Positions 21,016-29,177 of a stretch of 64,000 nt of DNA are shown here, piece after piece (positions within the stretch are counted from its first letter, which is position 1; each line of letters begins with the position of its first letter). Source of the stretch: JBDTSW01 sp963797835 (GTDB lineage: Bacteria > Actinomycetota > Thermoleophilia > Solirubrobacterales > 70-9); assembly GCA_963797835.1 (NCBI GenBank), contig CAWCRN010000024.1, positions 372,001 through 436,000 on the forward strand, read 5' to 3'. The translations under genes and the position numbers were made by a program. The notes below the pieces were generated by a model, which worked only from the letters and a program-made list of their open reading frames with translations, was not told where the DNA came from and ran no database searches.

Positions 21016-22773
21016 CTACTGCAGCCCGGCCGCGAGCACCTGGCTCACGATCGGGGCGGCGACCACGCCGCCGTCGCCATCCGCGTTCACGACCATCGCG
21101 GCCACCGCCAGCCTGGGGGCGGTGGCCGGAGCGAACCCGGTGAACCACGCGTCCACCTCCTGCTCGGGCTCCTCGCCGGGGGCGAGCTTCTGGCCGGGTT
21201 CGAGCGCCTTGGCGCCCAGTTCGGCGGTGCCGGTCTTGCCCGCGACCTGGTAGCCGGGGACGGCAGCGGCGGTCCCGGTGCCGCTCGTGACGACCTCGAT
21301 CATCAACTCGCGTAGGGTCTGGGCGACGTCCTGCGGCATGACGTCCACGGGCTTGGCGGCGGTCGCGTACTCGGGGTCCTTGGTGATCGGGGTGGGGCTG
21401 CGGGTGCCGCCGGCTGCGACCGTCTGCGCGATCGAGGCGAGCTCGAGCGGGGTGGCCAGCACCTCGCCCTGCCCGATCGCGCTCACCCCCACATCGAGGT
21501 CGCCGCCGATCTCGTTGGCGGGTGGGATGGTGCTCTCGGGCGGCGCGACCTCCCGCAGCGCCTCCTGGTTGTAGAGCGCCGGCTCCTCGTTGAACCCGAA
21601 CTGCTCGGACTCCTCGACGAGGCGCTCGGCGCCGACCTCGACCCCCAGGGGGGCGAACACGCTGTTGCAGGAGTGCGCGAACGACTCCGTGAAGGTGCCA
21701 CCGCAGGGCTCGTCGTGGGCGTTTGCGACCTCCCGCCCCTCGATCACCGCGGCGGTCTCGACCGGGAACTCGTCGGAGGGCGCCACCAGGTCGTCCTCGA
21801 GCGCCGCGGCGGTCGTGACGATCTTGAAGGTCGATCCCGGGGGCTGCGGGGCCGAGAAGGCGATCCCGGCCAAGGCGAGGACCGATCCGTCCCGCGCGTC
21901 CAGCGCCGCCACGCCACCGAACAGGTCGCCGAGGGCGGTGACCGCCGCCTCCTGGAGGTCGGGATCGAGCGTCGTCCTGATCGGCTCGCCCGGGGTGGGC
22001 TGTCCGCTCGCGAGGGTGCGCCCGGACGCGGGGCCATTCTGGCCCGCCGGCACGGCCAGGAGCTGTCCGCTCGGCTGCCCGTCGAGGCGGTCGTTGAATG
22101 CGAGCTCGAGGCCGCTCGCCCCTGTAAGGCTGCGCGGTGGGAAGCCCTCCGCCTCCAGCTCGTCGGAGGTGTCACCGCGCGCCGTGTCCATCGATCCGGT
22201 GACGGCGGTGGCTGAGAGGCCGATGGGAGACGAGCGGGCGGCAGCCGGGCCCTCGGCAAGCGGCGTGCCGTCCGCCGCGAGGATGGAGGCCCGCGGCGGC
22301 GCCCGGGTCTGCCGTGCGAGCTGCTCGCCCTCGGTGAGGCCGGGGAACACGAGGTGGGGCTGCCACGACACCAGCCCCTCGGCCAGCGGCAGCGCCAGAT
22401 CGCCCCGGATCTCGCCCCACGCGTGCGTGTCGGACGTCACCGGGATGATCGCCGCGTCCTCGCCACCGGCGGTCTCACCCTTCCTCACCTCCCCGGTGTC
22501 GATCGCGTCCACGGTCGCCGTCATCGCCGCCTCCTCGTAGGCGGCCTCGAGCTCGTCCGAGGGCGTCCCCTCCGCCGCCTCCGGGGTCAGCTCCGCGTGC
22601 ATGGCGTCGTAGTCGCCGGCCTCCCAGGCCGTCGCGAAACGCTCCGCGGCCTCGAGCTCGTTGGCCGCGCCGATCGCGATCCCGCCCACCAATGCCGCGA
22701 CCGCCAGGACCGAGATCGGGACGGCTCGGGTGACGAGGCGTCGCCGCCGTTCGGCATCAGAGCTGATCGTCAT
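21016..22773 (-). CDS. Penicillin-binding protein with NTF2-like MecA_N domain
   Basis: 585-residue D,D-transpeptidase that cross-links peptidoglycan outside the membrane. A single TM helix (about residues 16-36) is followed by an NTF2-like domain (about 38-150), then a linker/dimer region. The transpeptidase domain has the active-site serine in PPGSTFK, SCN (in HSCNSVF) and KTGTAE. All three catalytic motifs are intact. TAGATT (reverse strand, 22781-22786) lies 7 bases before the ATG. It is divergent from the MarP-like protease with only 39 bases between them. The domain order resembles actinobacterial PBPs related to PbpA or MecA-type class B enzymes. Confidence 0.92.
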   Translation of the reverse strand: MTISSDAERRRRLVTRAVPISVLAVAALVGGIAIGAANELEAAERFATAWEAGDYDAMHAELTPEAAEGTPSDELEAAYEEAAMTATVDAIDTGEVRKGETAGGEDAAIIPVTSDTHAWGEIRGDLALPLAEGLVSWQPHLVFPGLTEGEQLARQTRAPPRASILAADGTPLAEGPAAARSSPIGLSATAVTGSMDTARGDTSDELEAEGFPPRSLTGASGLELAFNDRLDGQPSGQLLAVPAGQNGPASGRTLASGQPTPGEPIRTTLDPDLQEAAVTALGDLFGGVAALDARDGSVLALAGIAFSAPQPPGSTFKIVTTAAALEDDLVAPSDEFPVETAAVIEGREVANAHDEPCGGTFTESFAHSCNSVFAPLGVEVGAERLVEESEQFGFNEEPALYNQEALREVAPPESTIPPANEIGGDLDVGVSAIGQGEVLATPLELASIAQTVAAGGTRSPTPITKDPEYATAAKPVDVMPQDVAQTLRELMIEVVTSGTGTAAAVPGYQVAGKTGTAELGAKALEPGQKLAPGEEPEQEVDAWFTGFAPATAPRLAVAAMVVNADGDGGVVAAPIVSQVLAAGLQ

Positions 22774-22812
22774 GCGGGAAAATCTAGTGGGGCGGTCCGA
22801 CCACCCCACCGG

Positions 22813-23970
22813 ATGACAGTGATCGACGCCCTCATCGTGGCCTTCGTGCTGGCGCTCGCCGCAATCGGTTTCGAGCGCGGCCTGATCCGAAGCGCGCTGC
22901 CTCTGGCCGGGTTCGTCTTCGGGGCCGCGATCGGTGGCCGCCTCGCCCCGGCGCTCCTCGCCGACGGGTCGGAGTCGGCCTACGCGCCGGTGCTGACCGC
23001 GATCTGCGGCGTCCTGCTGGGGGCCGTGCTCGCGATCGCGCTCGAGGGCGTTGGGTCGGTCCTGCGCGAGCGCGCCCGTCTGGGCAAGGGCGCCCGGATC
23101 GTCGACGGCGCCGGGGGAGCGCTCCTGCTGGGCGCGCTGGGGCTCCTGGTCGCCTGGGTGTTCGGGGCCGTGGCCCTGAACGCGCCCGGGTCGAACACGG
23201 CGGAGCTTCGGGCCGCGGTTCAGCGCTCGGCGATCCTCGGCGCCCTCAACGAGGCGCTGCCGCCGTCGGGGCCGCTGCTGAACGTGCTGCGGCGGATCGA
23301 CCCGACCCCGACGCTGGAAGGGCCGGAGGCGGACGTCGGCGCGCCCGACCCGCAGATCGCGAGCGACCCCGAGGTCGAGGCGGCCGGGGGGTCCGTGCTG
23401 CGGATCCTCGGGACCGCCTGCGGGCTGGGTGTCGAGGGCTCGGGCTGGGTGGTAGCCCCCGGCCTGGTGGCCACGAACGCCCACGTCGTCGCAGGCCAGG
23501 ACGACACCACGGTCACCCCGCAGGCCGGCGCCCCCGAGCTCGACGCCCAGGCGGTCCACTACGACCCCCGCAACGACCTGGCGTTCCTCAGCGTCCCGGG
23601 CCTCGGCCTCGAGCCCCTCCCGCTGGCGGACGAGCCGGGCAGCGGGACGCCGGGCGCGATCCTCGGCTACCCCGAGAACGGCCCGTTCGCGGTGCGCCCG
23701 GCTCGCCTCGGAACGACCGGGGTGGTGACGAGCCAGGACAGCTACGGGCGGGCGCCGGTCCGCCGCAGGATGACCGCGTTCCGCGGCGACGTTCGCAGCG
23801 GCAACTCCGGCGGGCCTGTCGTCGACGGCGACGGCCGCGTCCTGACCACGGTGTTCGGCGCCGAGCAGGGCGGCGGCCCCCCCGGCGGCCTCGGAGTCCC
23901 GAACGACGTGGTCGCCGAGGCTCTGGGAGGTCAGCTTCAGCCGGTCGACACCGGGCCCTGCGCGGCCTAG
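22813..23970 (+). CDS. CvpA-like membrane domain plus trypsin-like protease (MarP-type)
   Basis: 385 residues: four N-terminal helices of the CvpA type (about residues 3-22, 30-48, 60-80 and 98-118), then an extracytoplasmic chymotrypsin-fold protease. The catalytic triad is visible: His in ATNAHVVAG, Asp in DPRNDLAFL, Ser in RSGNSGGPV. This is the architecture of mycobacterial MarP (Rv3671c), which activates a peptidoglycan hydrolase and protects against acid. The role here is inferred by architecture and by its place beside a penicillin-binding protein. Cysteines that could form a lid disulfide are at ILGTACGLG and the C-terminal TGPCAA. Confidence 0.9.
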   Translation: MTVIDALIVAFVLALAAIGFERGLIRSALPLAGFVFGAAIGGRLAPALLADGSESAYAPVLTAICGVLLGAVLAIALEGVGSVLRERARLGKGARIVDGAGGALLLGALGLLVAWVFGAVALNAPGSNTAELRAAVQRSAILGALNEALPPSGPLLNVLRRIDPTPTLEGPEADVGAPDPQIASDPEVEAAGGSVLRILGTACGLGVEGSGWVVAPGLVATNAHVVAGQDDTTVTPQAGAPELDAQAVHYDPRNDLAFLSVPGLGLEPLPLADEPGSGTPGAILGYPENGPFAVRPARLGTTGVVTSQDSYGRAPVRRRMTAFRGDVRSGNSGGPVVDGDGRVLTTVFGAEQGGGPPGGLGVPNDVVAEALGGQLQPVDTGPCAA

Positions 23971-24034
23971 TCAAGGGAGCGTGACTCGCTTGGCCCAACT
24001 GGTCGCTCCGTTACCCTCGTATGAGGTGGAGAGC

Positions 24035-24391
24035 GTGCCGCGCACAGCGACGCAGGAACCCCGCATGGGCGGGGCACCCGCCCGGGTCTGCCCCGAGTTC
24101 CACGCCGCGGTCGAGTCGGTGGGCCGCCGCTGGGCGGGCGCGATCCTGTGGGCCCTCTCCGACGAGCCGCTCTACTTCGCCGACCTCAGCGCCGCGATCC
24201 CGGGGATCTCCGACCGCCTGCTCTCCACTCGCCTGCGCCAGCTCGAGGCGGAGGGCCTGGTCGAGCGTGAGGTCCATCCTGGGAGCCCCGCCCGCGTCTC
24301 CTACGCGCTCAGCGCCAGGGGCGAGGCGCTCCAGCCCGCGCTGCGTCAGCTTCGCGATTGGGCGCGCGAGTGGAACGGGGCGGACGCGTGA
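24035..24391 (+). CDS. HxlR-family transcriptional regulator
   Basis: About 118 residues of winged-helix DNA-binding protein: VCPEFHAAVESVGRRWAGAI (cysteine and GxRW typical of the family), ISDRLLSTRLRQLEAEGLVE (recognition helix and start of the wing), then REVHPGSPARVSYALSARG. HxlR proteins often sense thiol or electrophile stress through this cysteine. I prefer the GTG at 24035 (GAGGTGGAG just upstream) over a GTG at 23981 whose purine tract is too close. It overlaps the next gene by GTGA, so it probably controls that gene. Confidence 0.85.
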   Translation: MPRTATQEPRMGGAPARVCPEFHAAVESVGRRWAGAILWALSDEPLYFADLSAAIPGISDRLLSTRLRQLEAEGLVEREVHPGSPARVSYALSARGEALQPALRQLRDWAREWNGADA

Positions 24392-25029
24392 GGGTCGTCG
24401 TCGCGGGCGGACACGGCAAGGTCGCGATGGGCCTCCACCCGCTGCTGGCCGCGAGCGGTGAGGAGGTTCGGGCGCTGATCCGCAACCCCGACCACGCGGA
24501 CGACGTGAAGGCCGCCGGGGCCGAGCCCGTCTACTGCGACCTCGAGGCCGAGGAGGACGTTTCGGCTGCGGTCGGCGAGGCCGACGTGATCGTCTTCGCG
24601 GCAGGCGCAGGCCCCGGCTCCGGACCGGAGCGCAAGCGCGCGCTGGACCTCGGCGGCGCCCTGAAGCTGATCGCCGCCGCAAAGGCCAACGGCATCCGCC
24701 GCTACGTGATGGTCAGCTCGATGGGGGCCGACAACCCGCCGCCGGAGGGCGGCGGCGTGTTCGGTGAGTACCTCCGCGCCAAGGCCGAGGCAGACCGGGC
24801 CCTGGCCGGGAGCGGCCTCGACTTCACCATCGTCCGGCCCGGGAGCCTGACCGACGACGGGCCGACCGGGCGCGTCAACGCCGGCGAGCACGTCGAGCGC
24901 GGCCAGATCCCGCGTGCGGACGTCGCGGCCGTGCTGGCAGCCGTCCTCCATACGGACTCCACGATCGGCCAGACCTTCGAGCTCGTCTCCGGCGAGACGC
25001 CGATCGACGAGGCGATCGCGGCGCTGTAG
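24388..25029 (+). CDS. NAD(P)-binding NmrA-like oxidoreductase
   Basis: 213 residues of the atypical short-chain dehydrogenase/NmrA group: VVVAGGHGKVAMGLHPLL (dinucleotide-binding glycine loop), VIVFAAGAGPGSG, VMVSSMGADNP, then YLRAKAEADRALAGSGLDF (YxxxK) and TIVRPGSLTD. Members act as redox sensors or reductases. GTG start in a 4-base GTGA overlap with the HxlR gene indicates one operon and joint function, perhaps response to electrophiles (inference). Confidence 0.85.
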   Translation: MRVVVAGGHGKVAMGLHPLLAASGEEVRALIRNPDHADDVKAAGAEPVYCDLEAEEDVSAAVGEADVIVFAAGAGPGSGPERKRALDLGGALKLIAAAKANGIRRYVMVSSMGADNPPPEGGGVFGEYLRAKAEADRALAGSGLDFTIVRPGSLTDDGPTGRVNAGEHVERGQIPRADVAAVLAAVLHTDSTIGQTFELVSGETPIDEAIAAL

Positions 25030-25032
25030 GCC

Positions 25033-25632
25033 CTACCAGGCCCGCGGGTTGCCCTCCGGGATCTGGTCGCGGACGAGGGTCGCCTCGACCGGTTCGACTG
25101 GCGGCGGATCGGTGGTCTCACGGTAGTGGCCGAGCTCGCCCGGCCCGAGGGCGGCGAAGGCGGCCTCGACCGTGGCGACGTAGCGGGCGATGACGATTGT
25201 TCCCGGGGAAGGCTCCCGGGCGTGGTGTCTGGGCTTAGCGGTGTAGGCGATGACGCGGTCGAACGGGGGAGCCTCGCCGCCCTCCGGCGGTCGGACCTCG
25301 GCGGTCACGTCGACGCGGTCGTAGCGCATCTCGCGGAGGTCGAGGCGGTCCGCCTCCGCGTCCGTGATCTCGATCAGGACACCGTTCGCCCCCTCGCACG
25401 CCGGGTCGCGCTCGATGTTGAGGCCGACGACGAAGGCCGGCTGCGTCCCGTCGGCCAGCGCGAACGTCTTCTCGCTGGCGAGGTTGTCGCGGAACGTGCT
25501 CCAGCGCCGCCGCCAGCCCGCGAGGCGGACGACCGCCGCCGCCGGCGCCGGACGTCCAAGGCTCAGAGCTGCGCTCTCGGGGCTTGCCAGCGAGCCGTAG
25601 CCGAACACGGCGAGCCGGGGTCGGCCGCTCAT
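25033..25632 (-). CDS. Gamma-glutamylcyclotransferase-like (AIG2 fold) protein
   Basis: 199 residues opening LAVFGYGSLASPESAALSLG, with the YGSL substrate loop of the gamma-glutamylcyclotransferase fold, then VRLAGWRRRWSTFRDN, GVLIEITDAEADRLDLRE and YDRVDVTAEV. Members cyclise gamma-glutamyl amines or act as uncharacterised relatives. The catalytic glutamate is probably that in DLREMRYD. The ATG overlaps the AddA stop (ATGA), suggesting co-translation with the nuclease genes. Confidence 0.75.
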   Translation of the reverse strand: MSGRPRLAVFGYGSLASPESAALSLGRPAPAAAVVRLAGWRRRWSTFRDNLASEKTFALADGTQPAFVVGLNIERDPACEGANGVLIEITDAEADRLDLREMRYDRVDVTAEVRPPEGGEAPPFDRVIAYTAKPRHHAREPSPGTIVIARYVATVEAAFAALGPGELGHYRETTDPPPVEPVEATLVRDQIPEGNPRAW

Positions 25633-28600
25633 TCGAACAGGCTCTCCTGCACCCCGGCGGCGGCCGTGGGCTCTGCGTCGGCGGGGGGTTTCGCCTCCCC
25701 AGCCGGCTCACCCACGGCCGAGGCCGGGCGCCATTTGGGGTGCGGGCAGAGCCGCGCCGCCGCCGGGCAGCCGAAGCAGATGGCCGACGTCGGCTCGTCA
25801 GTCGGCGCGAACTCGCCGCCGCGGATGCGCGCGATCAGTGCCTCCAGGCGGTCTTGCGCCGCGACCAGCTCGCCCGGCCCGAACTCCTCGACGACCGGCT
25901 CGTCGGCCTGCTCGAGGAAGAGGTGGACCGCGCGGACCGATGTTGCCTCGCCGGCCCCGGCCGCCGCGAGGGCGTAGACCTCGCGTTGGGCCGCGTAGCG
26001 GCCGGCAAGCCGGTCCGGCGCGCGCCCTCGCAGGGCGTCGGTCTTGAAGTCGACGACCACCCGCTGGCCCTCGGGGCCCTCGGCGAGGAGGTCGATCTGG
26101 CCACGGATCACGGTGCCGGCGACGGGGAGCACGAACGGCACCTCGGGACGCAGGCGCCACCCCTCGAGCTCGCGGCGAAGGGGGGAGCCGAGCCAGTCGC
26201 TGACGCCGCGGCGCACTCGCCCCAGCGCCTCGGCGTCGCCCGCCAGCCCCTCGCCTGCGAGCAGGGACTCCAGCAGCGCCTCGTCCGGCTCGCGCCAGCC
26301 CTCCCGTGCCGACCACTCGAGCGCCGCGTGAGCCGCGTTCCCCACGGCGAGCGCCACCTCACGCCAGCGCTCGTCGCTCCTTCCGTCCCCGTCGGGCTCG
26401 ACGAGCTCGTCCGGCGCCGGGCCCTCGGTCTCCTCGCCGCCGCCCGCATCGTCCGCGGCCGGGCTTGCGCTCGCGCCCGGGCGGACCCCCAGGAGCCGCT
26501 CGACGTAGAAGCGGTAGCCACAGCGCTCGTACTCGGCCAGCGCCGAGTAGCTCAGGTGACCGACGGGGACCTCCCTTGGGCGCTCGCCGAGGAGCGGCCG
26601 CCGCCCGCCCTCGACCGGCGAAGCCTCGGCTGCGTCGACGTGCGGCAGGTGCTCGCGAAGCCAGTCGGCGCGCTCGGCGGAGGGGACGTTGACCTCGATT
26701 CGCAGCGGCAACAGGTCGTCGGCAGGCTCGGCGGCGCCGGCGCCCTCCGCCCGCTCGGGGGCCGCCAGGGGCACCTCCTCGTCGCCGCCGGCCCAGCCGC
26801 GCTCGACGAGGGTCGGCAGGACACGGCGAAGGGGTGAGTCGGAGTGGCTGGGCTCCGCCGGCTCGAGCTGGGCTTGCTTGTAGGTGCCGGAGAGGATGAG
26901 CCTGTCCTCGGCGCGGGTGGCGGCGACGTAGACCAACCGGCAGCCCTCCTCGGTCGCGGCATCGCGCTCCTCGCGATTCAGGCCGACCAGCTCCCAGAGC
27001 CCGAAGGAGTCCTCGGAGGGGAAGACCAGGCGCATCCCGAAGCGCTGCGCGCGGTCGCCGTTCGCCGGCGCCGGCCCGAGCATGACGTCGCTCCACGTGT
27101 GCCCGGCGCTGAGCGTGCGGCCCAGATCGGGCACGGCGACAACCGGAAACTGGAGCCCCTTCGCGGCGTGCACCGTCATCACGCGCACCCCGTCGTGCCC
27201 CTCCGCGCGCACGGGGGCCATTCCCTCGCGCTCGTCGCGGCTCGCGCTCTCGTCCGCGGCGAGCAGGAACCCGGCCAGGTCGCGGCCCTCGTGGCGCTCG
27301 AACTCGCGGGCCAGGCGCATCAGCTTGCGGACGTTCGCCATGCGCCCGGGCCCACCGGGCCGGCCCAGGAGCGCGAGGTCGTAGCCGAACGCGTTCATCG
27401 TGCGCTCGATCAGGACCTCGAGGCCGAGGAGCGGCGCCTCCGCACGCAGCGGTGCGAGCGTGGCGCAGAAGCGCTCGAGCCGCTCGGCGTCCTCGGCCGG
27501 GACGTGGTCGAGCCACTCGAGCTCGGGATCGCGCGGCTCGCGCTCGGCGCCGCCGTACCGCCACTCGACGACCGGCCAGATGTGGCGCTTGGGCCCCGCG
27601 GCCTGGCGGAGCAGCCAGAGCGCGTCCGGGCTGACGTCGGCGGCGGGCGAGGCGAGCGCGCCGAAGAGGTACTCGTCGTCGAGCGGGTTCGAGATGCAGC
27701 CGAGGAGGCGGACCAGGTCCTCCACCTGCTGCTGGGACCAGTAGCCGCGCCCGCCCACGACGTAGGGGTCGAGGCCCGCCCGCCCCAGGGCCTCCTCGTA
27801 GGCGTCCACGTGAGTGAAGGCGCGCAACAGGACGACGATGTCGCCTCGCTCGGCCTCGCCGTCGTCGACCATCCGACGCAGCCTCCGCGCCAGGAACCTT
27901 GCCTCGGCCACGATCGAGGGCGAGCCCTCCGACGGGGGAGGGTCCAGGTCGATTCCCTCGTCCTTCCACTTGGCGGCGTCCTTGCCGCGCTCATCGAGGG
28001 TCAGCAGCAGCTCGACGGACCCGGCGGCCGGCCCGTCGGCGGGGGTCGGCCGGCCCCAGCTCAGCCCCTCGAAGCCGTCGAGGAGGGCATCGCCGACCGC
28101 GTTCACGGCAGCCAGCGGCGCAGGGCGCGAGCGGAAGTTTCCGCGCAGCGCGAGCACCTCGGTGCCGGGGTCCGAGCGGGCCTCGGCGCGCCGGGCGCGG
28201 AACACCTCGAGATCGGCGTTGCGGAACCGGTAGATCGACTGGTTCTCGTCCCCCACGCAGAACAGGCGGGTCTCCGGCCCGCGCAGCTCCTCGATCAGGT
28301 CGAGCTGGACCTTGTTCGTGTCCTGGAACTCATCGACGAGGATGTGGGCGAAGCGCTCGCGCCAGGCCTCGCGGACCCCCTCGGAGTCGCGCAGGAGAGC
28401 GAGGGCCCGCAGCTCGAGGTCGGCGAAGTCAAGGCCCGATCGCTCGGTCTTGAGCTGCTCGTAGCGGTCCGAGAAGCTCTCCAGGAGTGCCTCGAGGGCA
28501 CCTCGCGCGATGGTGGCCGTCTCGACCTGGCTGGGGCTGAGCGGGTCGCCGTCCTTCTCGCCATCGGGGGAGCGGACCACCTCGGACACGGGCGGCAGCC

Positions 28601-29177
28601 GGGGTTCGGCCATGCCCTGGCTGCGAAGCCGCGCGTGCGCCGCGAGCGTCATCTCGCCGAGCCTGTACGGGCGGTAGGCGGCTGCGATCCGCACCAGGTC
28701 GGCGCCGCCGTGTTCCATCAGCTCCGCCAGGGCCTCGGCGAAGGCGCGCTCGCGAAGGCGCACGGCCTCGGCCTCGTCGAGGACCCGGAACCGAGGGTCC
28801 AGCCCGGCGGCGACCGGGTGCGCCGCGAGCAGGCGCCGGCAGAAGCCGTGGATGGTCGTCACCCAGGCGCGTTCCGTCGCTCGGGCGTACTGAGCGAGCT
28901 CGAGGGCCCGGTCCTCGTCCCCCCCGGCGCGGGCGGCGCGGCCCCGGGCGCCCAGCGTGCGCCGGACGCGCTCGCGAAGCTCGGCGGCAGCCCGTTCGGT
29001 GAACGTGAAGGCGAGGATCGCCTCGACGCCCACGCCGTCGGTGGATACCGCCTCGCAGTAGCGCTCGACGAGCACCCGCGTCTTGCCGGTCCCGGCGCCG
29101 GCCTCACAGAAGACGTCGCGGTCGCGCGCATCGATCGCGGCCTGCTGCTCAGGGGTGGGAGGGGGGAGGTCGTTCAC
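25629..29177 (-). CDS. AddA-like UvrD helicase with C-terminal nuclease
   Basis: 1182-residue helicase-nuclease for double-strand break end processing before recombination. Walker A AGAGTGKT at residues 26-33; DEXX motif in HILVDEFQDTNKVQ; further SF1 motifs at VGDENQSIYRFRNADLEVF and VMTVHAAKGLQFPVV. At the C-terminus is a PD-(D/E)XK nuclease with VVVDFKTDALRG and AAQREVYALA, then a cysteine cluster (ICFGCPAAARLCPHPKW). Intact and about the usual AddA size. It overlaps the AddB-like gene by 4 bases, as expected for a two-subunit enzyme. An AdnAB assignment is possible in actinobacteria, but the partner here is AddB-like. Confidence 0.9.
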   Translation of the reverse strand: MNDLPPPTPEQQAAIDARDRDVFCEAGAGTGKTRVLVERYCEAVSTDGVGVEAILAFTFTERAAAELRERVRRTLGARGRAARAGGDEDRALELAQYARATERAWVTTIHGFCRRLLAAHPVAAGLDPRFRVLDEAEAVRLRERAFAEALAELMEHGGADLVRIAAAYRPYRLGEMTLAAHARLRSQGMAEPRLPPVSEVVRSPDGEKDGDPLSPSQVETATIARGALEALLESFSDRYEQLKTERSGLDFADLELRALALLRDSEGVREAWRERFAHILVDEFQDTNKVQLDLIEELRGPETRLFCVGDENQSIYRFRNADLEVFRARRAEARSDPGTEVLALRGNFRSRPAPLAAVNAVGDALLDGFEGLSWGRPTPADGPAAGSVELLLTLDERGKDAAKWKDEGIDLDPPPSEGSPSIVAEARFLARRLRRMVDDGEAERGDIVVLLRAFTHVDAYEEALGRAGLDPYVVGGRGYWSQQQVEDLVRLLGCISNPLDDEYLFGALASPAADVSPDALWLLRQAAGPKRHIWPVVEWRYGGAEREPRDPELEWLDHVPAEDAERLERFCATLAPLRAEAPLLGLEVLIERTMNAFGYDLALLGRPGGPGRMANVRKLMRLAREFERHEGRDLAGFLLAADESASRDEREGMAPVRAEGHDGVRVMTVHAAKGLQFPVVAVPDLGRTLSAGHTWSDVMLGPAPANGDRAQRFGMRLVFPSEDSFGLWELVGLNREERDAATEEGCRLVYVAATRAEDRLILSGTYKQAQLEPAEPSHSDSPLRRVLPTLVERGWAGGDEEVPLAAPERAEGAGAAEPADDLLPLRIEVNVPSAERADWLREHLPHVDAAEASPVEGGRRPLLGERPREVPVGHLSYSALAEYERCGYRFYVERLLGVRPGASASPAADDAGGGEETEGPAPDELVEPDGDGRSDERWREVALAVGNAAHAALEWSAREGWREPDEALLESLLAGEGLAGDAEALGRVRRGVSDWLGSPLRRELEGWRLRPEVPFVLPVAGTVIRGQIDLLAEGPEGQRVVVDFKTDALRGRAPDRLAGRYAAQREVYALAAAGAGEATSVRAVHLFLEQADEPVVEEFGPGELVAAQDRLEALIARIRGGEFAPTDEPTSAICFGCPAAARLCPHPKWRPASAVGEPAGEAKPPADAEPTAAAGVQESLFE

